DNA from: Micromonospora andamanensis
GTDB taxonomy: Bacteria; Actinomycetota; Actinomycetes; Mycobacteriales; Micromonosporaceae
Length of the DNA stretch: 64,000 nt
NCBI RefSeq assembly: GCF_016863495.1
Contig: NZ_BOOZ01000005.1
Coordinates: 100,507-164,506 of the forward strand
Reading direction: 5' to 3'
In this document: one piece after another, positions 34,052 through 41,115 of the stretch
Layout: each line of letters begins with the position of its first letter
How positions within the stretch are numbered: position 1 is the stretch's first letter
Notes under the pieces: model-generated
What the model saw: only the letters and a program-made list of their open reading frames with translations
Databases searched by the model: none
What the model was told of the DNA's origin: nothing
Translations under genes and position numbers: made by a program

Positions 34052-36396
34052 CAGCTCCGCTCCGTCGTCACCAGCTCCGACGGGGATAACTCGGGCTGCA
34101 CCGAGGTGTCCGGGCCGTGGGCCGGGCCCGGGTGTTCGACCCCGTCGGGGCTGCCGAGCAGTTCCTCCACCCGACGGGCGACCCGCTTGGCGATCTCCTC
34201 GGCCGGGCGGGCGCCGTCGAGCACCAGGTAACGCTTCGGGTCGGCGGCAGCGAGATCGAGGAAGGCGTAGCGGACCCGGTCATGGAAGGCGATCGACTCG
34301 GCTTCCAGACGGTCGGCGCTCTCCGCACGCGCGGCGACCCGGGACAGGCCGGTACGCGGATCGACGTCGAGCAGCACCACCAGATCGGGCTTGAGCCCAC
34401 CGGTGGCCCAGGAGGAGAGCCAGGACACCTCGTCGACCGGGAGCGTCCGGCCGGCGCCCTGGTAGGCCAGGGACGAGTCGACGTACCGATCGCTGATCAC
34501 CACGGCCCCCCGGGTCAGGGCGGGTCGGACCACCGTGGCCACGTGATGTGCCCGGTCGGCGGCGTAGAGCAGCGCCTCGGCGCGTGGGGAGGGGGCCTCC
34601 TCCGGCGTGGTGTCGAGCACCAGCGACCTGATCCGGGCACCGACGCCTGTGGCACCCGGCTCCCGGGTCACGACCACGTCCCGGCCCTGGCCACGGAGCA
34701 GCTCGGCCAACTCGCCGAGCTGGGTCGACTTGCCGGCACCCTCGCCGCCCTCGAAGACGACGAACAGTCCCGCCGAGACGAACGGCTCGGCCGGCATCAG
34801 CGGGCGGCCCCGGATCGACCCCCACAGGTCGGCCAGGACCGGCACGCCCTTCTTGTCGTCCATCTGCCCGAAGGCGCTGATCCCGGCGAAGATTCCGGCC
34901 GCGCCGGCGGCGAGCAGCAGCAGGCGGGTGGAGGAGACGGAGATGCCGAGGTCGGCGATGGTGAGCGTGCGGGAGCCACCGACGCCGGCCAGCAGGCTGC
35001 CAAGCGCGATGGCCAGGATCAGCACGAGCCGGGTACCGATCTGCACCACGGCGAAGACCCGGCCGCGAACCTCGTCGGCGACCTCACCGCCGAGCAGGGT
35101 GGTGCCGGAGAGGAAGGCCATTCCGGCACCGGCACCGACGAACACCGCGCCGACAAGCGCCATGGACAGGTGGATGGCGAAGGCGAGCGTCATCACCGAG
35201 GCGCTGGCCAACACGATGCTCATGCCGAACCAGCGGCGTCGGGACATCTCCCGCACGATCATCGGCCCGAGGCCGATGCCGATCGCCAGGCCGATGAAGA
35301 TCGCGCCGAACAGCAGGTAGAAGGCGGCGTCACCGGCGCCGAGCGAGTCGGCGAAGAACCGGGCCGTGCCGATCACGATGCCGCCGCCGGCGAAGGCGCC
35401 GAGGATGCCGAGGACCAGCCCTCGCACCAGCGGAGTCTGACCGATGTACTTCCAGCCCTCGGTGAACTGGCGCATCATGCTCTGCTCGGTGCGCTCCTGC
35501 TCGTCGGTCTGACCCTGGCTGATCTCCTTGATGCCGAAGGCCACCACGACGGCGGTGGCGAGCCGGGAGAAGGCGTTGAACCAGAGCGCGAGTTGGGCCG
35601 GCTGGGCCCAGTCCGGCATCTCGCCGCCGGTGGCGCCCCGGACGATGCCGTCGCCCGAGGCGAGCAGGATCGCGGCGGCGACCGGGGTCAGGCCGTACGT
35701 GGTGATCAGGGTGAGCTGGTTCGCCGACTCCAGCCGGGCCCGTGGGATCAGGTTCGGTACCGCGGCTTCCTTGGCCGGGATCCAGAGCAGGGTGACCGTC
35801 TCGATCAGGAAGGTGGCGATCGCCGCCCAACTGACCACCCGGGCGCCGCTGGCCCCGGTCAACGCGTAGAGCGGGATGGAGGCGAAGAGCACGAACCGCA
35901 GCAGGTCGCAGATGACCATCGTCCAGCGCCTGTCGAACCGGTCGGCGAGCACTCCGGCGACCGGGCCGAGCAGCAGGGCGGGTAACAGCCGGATGGCGAT
36001 CACGCCGCCGAAGGCCGCACCCTTGGCGGTGCTTCCCTCCACCTGGGCGGCGGCGAAGACGCTCGTGGCGAGCAGTCCGAGCCAGTCACCGAAGGAGGCC
36101 GCGCCGAGCACGATCCACAGCCTGCGGAACGGCCGGATGCGCAGCACCGAGCGGATCGCACCGTACCCGGTCAGGTCGGGTTGGCTGCCGGATCCGCCCG
36201 ACGGGCTCGGTGGCCCCGCCTTGCCAGGCTGGTTCGGGGCACCACCGGACCGGCCGGTCGTGTCGCGTCCAGCCGGGCGGGTGGACTGGTCGGCTGGGCC
36301 GGCGGGCTGGTCCTTTGACGGCGACACGCCGGACGACTCGCCGTTGAACTCGCTTTCGATGGCCGTACCTCCACGTGCCGGCCCATCGCTGGGCAC
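34051..36396 (-). CDS. tmk: MFS transporter-thymidylate kinase fusion
   Basis: 781 residues, GTG start; TAGAGT lies upstream as a possible -10. A disordered Pro/Gly/Ser-rich N-terminus (~1-80) precedes an MFS-type membrane domain of 10-12 helices (~90-525; FGDWLGLLATSVFAAAQ, GPVAGVLADRFDRRW). From about 560 there is a complete thymidylate kinase: FEGGEGAGKST P-loop, TREPGAT, ISDRYVDSSLAYQGAGR. Tmk makes dTDP from dTMP. The fusion lies in an uninterrupted frame; similar long Tmk proteins occur in other actinomycetes. Coupled to holB. Confidence 0.93.
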   Translation of the reverse strand: MPSDGPARGGTAIESEFNGESSGVSPSKDQPAGPADQSTRPAGRDTTGRSGGAPNQPGKAGPPSPSGGSGSQPDLTGYGAIRSVLRIRPFRRLWIVLGAASFGDWLGLLATSVFAAAQVEGSTAKGAAFGGVIAIRLLPALLLGPVAGVLADRFDRRWTMVICDLLRFVLFASIPLYALTGASGARVVSWAAIATFLIETVTLLWIPAKEAAVPNLIPRARLESANQLTLITTYGLTPVAAAILLASGDGIVRGATGGEMPDWAQPAQLALWFNAFSRLATAVVVAFGIKEISQGQTDEQERTEQSMMRQFTEGWKYIGQTPLVRGLVLGILGAFAGGGIVIGTARFFADSLGAGDAAFYLLFGAIFIGLAIGIGLGPMIVREMSRRRWFGMSIVLASASVMTLAFAIHLSMALVGAVFVGAGAGMAFLSGTTLLGGEVADEVRGRVFAVVQIGTRLVLILAIALGSLLAGVGGSRTLTIADLGISVSSTRLLLLAAGAAGIFAGISAFGQMDDKKGVPVLADLWGSIRGRPLMPAEPFVSAGLFVVFEGGEGAGKSTQLGELAELLRGQGRDVVVTREPGATGVGARIRSLVLDTTPEEAPSPRAEALLYAADRAHHVATVVRPALTRGAVVISDRYVDSSLAYQGAGRTLPVDEVSWLSSWATGGLKPDLVVLLDVDPRTGLSRVAARAESADRLEAESIAFHDRVRYAFLDLAAADPKRYLVLDGARPAEEIAKRVARRVEELLGSPDGVEHPGPAHGPDTSVQPELSPSELVTTERS

Positions 36397-36544
36397 CCCC
36401 GGTGGAACACTCTAGACCCGGTATGGACGTCTTCCCGTCCTGCACCGCCTGCTCGCCGAGCCTAGGCCGCCGTGGCCAGCCCGACCCAGGCAACGCAGAC
36501 GCGAGGGTATTTCGCATTAACCGTTTCACAGTTAGCGTGCACAC

Positions 36545-37753
36545 GTGGCCACCGACAGCGAGAATCTGCGCCACCGGCTGGACCGGGCGACCGCGCACCT
36601 CGATCCGCCGTACGCGGTGGTCGACCTCGGCGCCTTCGACGCCAACGCCGCCGCGCTCGTCGACCGGGCCGGCGGAAAGCCGCTGCGGGTCGCCAGCAAA
36701 TCGGTACGCAGCCGCGACCTTGTCGCCCGTGCGCTGGCCCGACCGGGCTGGCACGCGGTGATGGCGTTCACCCTGCCCGAGGCCATCTGGCTGGTCGGCA
36801 GCGGGATCAGCGCCGACGTGCTGGTGGCCTACCCCACAGTCGACAGGGGCGCGCTCGCCCGACTGGGCGACGATCCGGGGCTCGCCGCCGCGATCACCCT
36901 GATGGTCGACGATCCGGATCAGCTGGACTTCTGCGACTCGGTGTCGCCTCCCGCGCGCCGGTCCGAGCTACGGATCTGCCTCGACCTGGACGCCTCATGG
37001 CGGCTGCTGGGCGGGCGGGTGCATGTCGGCGTCCGCCGCTCGCCGGTGCACAGCGCGCGGGCGGCCGGCCGGCTGGCCGCCACGGTCGCCCGCCGGCCGG
37101 GCTTCCGGCTGGTCGGGCTGATGTCGTACGAGGCGCAGATCGCCGGCCTGGGCGACGCACCGCCCGGGCGGGCGGCGCTCGGCAACGCCATCCGGCTGGC
37201 CCAGCGCCTGTCGTACCGCGAGTTGCTGGTCCGCCGGAGCGCGGCGGTGGCCGCCGTACGCGAGCACGCCGACCTGGAATTCGTCAACGGCGGCGGCACC
37301 GGCAGCGTGGCCGCGACCGGCGACGATCCCGCGGTGACCGAGATCACCGCGGGATCGGGCCTGTACGGGCCGACGCTGTTCGACGCGTACCGCGCCTGGC
37401 GCCCCACTCCGGCGGCCTTCTTCGCCTGCGCGGTGGTCCGACGCCCGACGCCGGACCTGGCCACCGTGCTGGGTGGTGGCTGGATCGCCTCCGGCTCGGC
37501 CGACCGCAGTCGGCTGCCCCGACCCTGGCTGCCCGACGGGCTCAGCCTGCTCGGCGCCGAAGGTGCCGGCGAGGTGCAGACCCCACTGACCGGCCCACCC
37601 GCCGCCCACCTGCGTATCGGCGACCGGGTCTGGTTCCGGCACGCGAAGTCGGGCGAGCTGTGTGAGCGGGTGAACGAGCTGCACCTGGTGGACGGTGACC
37701 AGGTGGTGGCCACCGTGCCCACCTACCGGGGCGAGGGTCGGGCCTTCCTCTGA
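36545..37753 (+). CDS. PLP-dependent alanine racemase-fold amino acid deaminase/aldolase-like protein
   Basis: 402 residues of the D-threonine aldolase/D-serine dehydratase type. The PLP lysine is in LRVASKSVRSR; the alanine-racemase barrel includes LVGLMSYEAQIAGLGD, LEFVNGGGTGSVA and EITAGSGLYGPTLFD. The C-terminal beta domain has RIGDRVWFRHAKSGELCERVNE, with His/Cys that bind metal in DSD1-like enzymes. GTG 36545 has no ribosome site, and TAGCGT lies 6 bases upstream (leaderless candidate). In actinobacteria this gene is often next to a sugar-lactone oxidase, as here. Confidence 0.85.
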   Translation: MATDSENLRHRLDRATAHLDPPYAVVDLGAFDANAAALVDRAGGKPLRVASKSVRSRDLVARALARPGWHAVMAFTLPEAIWLVGSGISADVLVAYPTVDRGALARLGDDPGLAAAITLMVDDPDQLDFCDSVSPPARRSELRICLDLDASWRLLGGRVHVGVRRSPVHSARAAGRLAATVARRPGFRLVGLMSYEAQIAGLGDAPPGRAALGNAIRLAQRLSYRELLVRRSAAVAAVREHADLEFVNGGGTGSVAATGDDPAVTEITAGSGLYGPTLFDAYRAWRPTPAAFFACAVVRRPTPDLATVLGGGWIASGSADRSRLPRPWLPDGLSLLGAEGAGEVQTPLTGPPAAHLRIGDRVWFRHAKSGELCERVNELHLVDGDQVVATVPTYRGEGRAFL

Positions 37754-37797
37754 CCGCCCGGTCCGGTTGGCCGCCCGGCCGGCTGACCGGATCGGTG

Positions 37798-38529
37798 TCA
37801 GGCGGGCTGGGCGGCCGGCTGCGCGGGCTCGGCGTCGGCGACGATCTGGTCGTCGGCCGGCTTCGCGGGCTGCACCACCGGCCGACGGCCGGCATCACCC
37901 CGCGCGTTTACCTGCCGGTGCAGGTACTCCCGGATCAGGGCCTTCGCCTCGGTCAGCACCCGGTCGTCCCCGTCCGGCTTGCGCCGGAACGCCAGCTTGA
38001 TCAGGGAGTCGGCCGCCTCCACCGCGATCTCCAGATGGAAACGCAGGTCCGGCACGTCGGCCAGCCCGAACCGCTCGGTGAGCACCCGGGCAAGTTGATC
38101 AGCGATCACCCCGTTGTTGTCCCGCTGCTCATCGAGCAGATGCAGGTCGACCACGTCGCCGAAGTGCAGGGTACGGAACCCGGGAACGGTGCGGTGCATC
38201 GTGATGTATTCATCGATCCCCGCATCGACCCCGTCCCACCAGTGGGTCAGGTCGTCCGAGGCGAAGCGTTCATCGAGCCGCTGGAGGTAGGACTCCATCG
38301 TGCGCAGCGTCAACGCCTGCACAATCGCCCGCTTGTCCGGAAAGAACTGGTAGACCGACCCGATCGCCACCTCGGCCCGCTCGGCGAGCAGGGTGGTGGT
38401 CAGCCCCTCGTACCCCACCTCGTCGACGAGTTCGGCGCAGGCGTCCAGCATCCGCTGGACCCGCGCGACACTACGACCCTGCACTGGTACTCGACGCAGT
38501 GGCCCGGTCGTGGCGGCTGAAGTGGACAC
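37798..38529 (-). CDS. TetR-family regulator
   Basis: 243 residues from GTG 38529 (GAGAGGGGG upstream); the open frame runs 12 codons further. The helix-turn-helix is LLAERAEVAIGSVYQFFPDKRAIVQAL after RVQRMLDACAELVDEVGYEGLTT (read in parts). The C-terminal domain is helical, ending in a Pro/Ala-rich tail. Divergent from the lactone oxidase gene; a near-palindrome over that gene's promoter is the likely operator, implying repression of the oxidase and itself. Confidence 0.93.
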   Translation of the reverse strand: MSTSAATTGPLRRVPVQGRSVARVQRMLDACAELVDEVGYEGLTTTLLAERAEVAIGSVYQFFPDKRAIVQALTLRTMESYLQRLDERFASDDLTHWWDGVDAGIDEYITMHRTVPGFRTLHFGDVVDLHLLDEQRDNNGVIADQLARVLTERFGLADVPDLRFHLEIAVEAADSLIKLAFRRKPDGDDRVLTEAKALIREYLHRQVNARGDAGRRPVVQPAKPADDQIVADAEPAQPAAQPA

Positions 38530-38614
38530 TCGCCACCCCCTCTCGACGGATGAACATATCTGCACGTCACGAGTCCGTGACTACCGGTACAACGAGCGGA
38601 CCTCGATTGCGGTG

Positions 38615-38655
38615 TTTACCAGGGACAACGTTCCTGATATGAATTCGGTTCATAT
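38615..38655 (+). promoter_or_regulatory. Promoter of the lactone oxidase overlapped by a TetR-type operator
   Basis: TTTACC (38615-38620) and TATGAA (38638-38643) are 17 bases apart. ATATGAA (38637-38643) and TTCATAT (38649-38655) form a perfect 7-bp inverted repeat with a 5-base spacer directly over the -10. The AT-rich stretch stands out in this GC-rich DNA. Confidence 0.7.
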
Positions 38656-38673
38656 TCATCTTTAGGAGCGGGC

Positions 38674-39990
38674 ATGGTCGAGAGCACCGCCACCGGGACC
38701 GCCGCCTGGTCGAACTGGGCGGGCAACCAACGCGGCGTGGCGACCGCCGTACTACGGCCGTCCTCGGTGGACGAGGCCGCCGAACAGGTCCGACGTGCCG
38801 CCGCAGCCGGTGAGCGGATCCGCCCGGTCGGCAGCGGCCACTCCTTCACCCCCGTCGCGGTCAGCGACGGGCAGCGGATGGACCTCACCCGACTCGCCAT
38901 CGACGTACGCGTGGACATCGATCGGCGCCTCGTCACCGTACCGGCCGGAATGACGCTGCGGGAGGTGAATGCCCTACTCGCCGGTCACCGGCTGGCCCTG
39001 CCCAACCTCGGTGACATCGACGCGCAGACCGTGGCCGGGGCCATCTCCACAGGCACCCACGGCACCGGGGCGGCCTTCGGCGGTCTGGCCACCTTCGTCG
39101 AGGCGCTGACCCTGGTCACCGGCACCGGAGAGGTGCTGCGCTGCTCCGCCGAGGAGCATCCGGAGGTGTTCGACGCGGCCCGCGTCTCGCTCGGCGCACT
39201 CGGCGTACTCGTCGAGGTAACGCTGCGCTGTGTGGACGCCTTCGTCCTGCTGGCACACGAACGCCCGGCGACGCTCGACGACGTGCTGGCGCAGCTGCCC
39301 GACCTGGTCGACGCGCACGACCACCTGGAGTTCTTCTGGTTCCCGTACACCACCCGGGTGCAGCTCAAGACGAACGACCGGGTGCCCGTCGACGACCGTC
39401 CGCTGTCCCGCTGGCGCGGCTGGCTGGACGACGACTTCCTGGCCAACACCGTCTTCGCCGGAGCCTGCCGGCTGGGCCGGGCCGTACCGGGCCTGGCACC
39501 GGGGATCAGCGCGATCTCCGCACGGGCGCTCAGCGAGCGCCGCTACACGGGTCGCTCCGACGCCGTGTTCTGCAGCCCACGCCGGGTCCGCTTCCTGGAG
39601 ATGGAGTACGCGCTGCCGCGCGAGGCCCTGGCTGAGGCGCTGGAGGCGGTACGGCACATCATCGACGGGTTGCCGTTCAAGGTGCTCTTCCCGGTCGAGG
39701 TACGGTTCGCCGCCGCTGACCCGATCTGGCTGTCCCACTCCTACGGCCGCGACTCGGCGTACCTCGCCCTGCACCAGTACGTCGGTATGCCGTACGAGCC
39801 GTACTTCCGGGCCTTCGAGAAGGTGGCGACCGGGCTGGGTGGACGACCGCACTGGGGCAAGCTGCACTGGCGCGACGCCGCCTCGCTGGCCGCCGCCTAC
39901 CCCCGCTGGCCCGACTTCCAACAGATCCGCGCCCAGCTAGACCCCCACCACACCCTCACCACCCCTTACCTGTCCACCCTCCTCGGCTAG
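38674..39990 (+). CDS. D-arabinono-1,4-lactone/L-gulonolactone oxidase family FAD enzyme
   Basis: 438 residues; TAGGAGCGGGC precedes the ATG. The PCMH FAD domain has RRAAAAGERIRPVGSGHSF (GSGHS, FAD contact) and TVAGAISTGTHGTG. The ALO C-terminal domain has HQYVGMPYEPYF and the family motif PHWGKLHW. Such enzymes oxidise aldonolactones or alditols (xylitol oxidase, gulonolactone dehydrogenase). Regulated by the divergent TetR, by inference. A 48-base hairpin follows 10 bases after the stop. Confidence 0.92.
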   Translation: MVESTATGTAAWSNWAGNQRGVATAVLRPSSVDEAAEQVRRAAAAGERIRPVGSGHSFTPVAVSDGQRMDLTRLAIDVRVDIDRRLVTVPAGMTLREVNALLAGHRLALPNLGDIDAQTVAGAISTGTHGTGAAFGGLATFVEALTLVTGTGEVLRCSAEEHPEVFDAARVSLGALGVLVEVTLRCVDAFVLLAHERPATLDDVLAQLPDLVDAHDHLEFFWFPYTTRVQLKTNDRVPVDDRPLSRWRGWLDDDFLANTVFAGACRLGRAVPGLAPGISAISARALSERRYTGRSDAVFCSPRRVRFLEMEYALPREALAEALEAVRHIIDGLPFKVLFPVEVRFAAADPIWLSHSYGRDSAYLALHQYVGMPYEPYFRAFEKVATGLGGRPHWGKLHWRDAASLAAAYPRWPDFQQIRAQLDPHHTLTTPYLSTLLG

Positions 39991-39999
39991 GCACACCGA

Positions 40000-40047
40000 G
40001 ATCTTGGTCCGAACCCGCCCTCCAGGGGGCACTTCCGCACCAAGATC
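40000..40047. repeat. 48-base hairpin element, copy 1
   Basis: GATCTTGGT... pairs with ...ACCAAGATC and inner GCCC pairs with GGGC (17 of 23 pairs). It aligns without gaps to the 48 bases at 41060-41107 (37 of 48 identical, same orientation). It lies 10 bases after the oxidase stop, terminator-like. Confidence 0.72.
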
Positions 40048-40101
40048 CGCCGGCTGTCCACAGGGGCAGCGCGGGGAGAAGGTGCCCGGCAGGGTGGTGG
40101 C

Positions 40102-41052
40102 ATGGGGAGTCGGCGAGGATGGGCGTCGGTCCCACCACGGGACGACGCGGATGAGCTGACCTGGTTGCTGTTCCACCAGGAGCAGGTGCTCAGCCTCGAT
40201 CAGGCCCGCCAGCACCTGTCGCCAAAGGCCATCCGGTACCGGGTCACGTCCGGTCGGTGGCGGCAGGTGCATCGAGCCGTTTACCTGACGCACAACGGTC
40301 CGTTGACACCTACGCAACTGCCGTGGATCGCCGTTCTGTCCGCCGGTCCGGCGGCGATGCTCGGTGGGTTGAGCGCCGCCCGGGCATGGGGCCTGCGCAG
40401 ACATGACGACGGATTCGTGCACCTGCTCATACCGGCCGGACACCGGCCGCGTGCGATGCCACCCGGTGTCCAGGTGCACCGCACCACCATTCTGGCCGAC
40501 GAGGACGTTCTCCACGTCGGGCAACCGCGTCGGACGATGCCGGCTCGGTCGATCGTGGACGCAGCGCAATGGGCTGTCGATGACCATCAGGCGTGTGCCA
40601 TCATCGCGGCCGGATTTCAGCAGCGCCTCGTCGGCGGCGACGATGTCCAGCGCGTACTCGATCGGCTGCCCCGCGCCCGGCGGCGCAGCCTGATCCGGCA
40701 GACGGCCGCCGACGCGGCCGGTGGCGCTCACTCCCTGCCGGAGTTGGAGTTCCTCGCCCTCGTCCGGCGCGCCGGGTTGCCCCAGCCGACCCGGCAGGCC
40801 GTCCGGCGGGATGCCGCCGGACGGCGCCGCTACCTGGACGCGCTGTTCGAGGAGTGGGGAGTTCTGGTGGAGATCGACGGTGGCCAGCATCTCCATCCGG
40901 CCACGGCATGGGCGGACATGCGCCGGCAGAACGACCTGTGGCAGCGCGGCGACTGGGTACTCCGCTTCCCGGCCTGGGCCATCCGCCACGCACCCATCCA
41001 GGTCATCACCCAACTCCGCACCGCCCTGACAGCGGCGGGTTGGCACCCCTGA
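40102..41052 (+). CDS. AbiEi-like N-domain plus DUF559 nuclease-like protein
   Basis: 316 residues. The N-terminal half resembles the type IV antitoxin AbiEi winged helix (LDQARQHLSPKAIRYRVTSG, RAVYLTHNG, LSAARAWGLR). The C-terminal ~115 residues are a DUF559/Vsr-like PD-(D/E)XK fold: LPELEFLALVRRAGL, RYLDALFEEWGVLVEIDGGQH (in parts) with D, E and the ExD-type acids, then WVLRFPAW. Such fusions are common single genes in actinomycetes and no AbiEii toxin is adjacent. Nuclease activity and defence role are unproven. Bracketed by two homologous hairpins. Confidence 0.85.
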   Translation: MGSRRGWASVPPRDDADELTWLLFHQEQVLSLDQARQHLSPKAIRYRVTSGRWRQVHRAVYLTHNGPLTPTQLPWIAVLSAGPAAMLGGLSAARAWGLRRHDDGFVHLLIPAGHRPRAMPPGVQVHRTTILADEDVLHVGQPRRTMPARSIVDAAQWAVDDHQACAIIAAGFQQRLVGGDDVQRVLDRLPRARRRSLIRQTAADAAGGAHSLPELEFLALVRRAGLPQPTRQAVRRDAAGRRRYLDALFEEWGVLVEIDGGQHLHPATAWADMRRQNDLWQRGDWVLRFPAWAIRHAPIQVITQLRTALTAAGWHP

Positions 41053-41059
41053 CGACGCA

Positions 41060-41107
41060 GATCTTGGTCCGCCAGCGCCCCGCAGGGGGCGGTTTCGGAC
41101 CAAGATT
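41060..41107. repeat. 48-base hairpin element, copy 2
   Basis: ATCTTGGTCCG pairs with CGGACCAAGAT with an inner CGCCCC/GGGGCG stem. It lies 8 bases after the DUF559 stop and 8 bases before the topA stop, so it could terminate both. Direct-orientation homologue of 40000-40047, exactly 1,060 bases away. Confidence 0.75.
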
Positions 41108-41115
41108 CGGCGCGG

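Noticed and set aside
40102..41052. A complete AbiE toxin-antitoxin pair
   Set aside because: Only the AbiEi-like N-domain fused to DUF559 is present; no AbiEii nucleotidyltransferase gene is adjacent on either side.
40000..41107. CRISPR array or insertion sequence at the repeat pair
   Set aside because: Two repeats 1,060 bases apart with one gene between are not a CRISPR array; no transposase or target duplication is visible.
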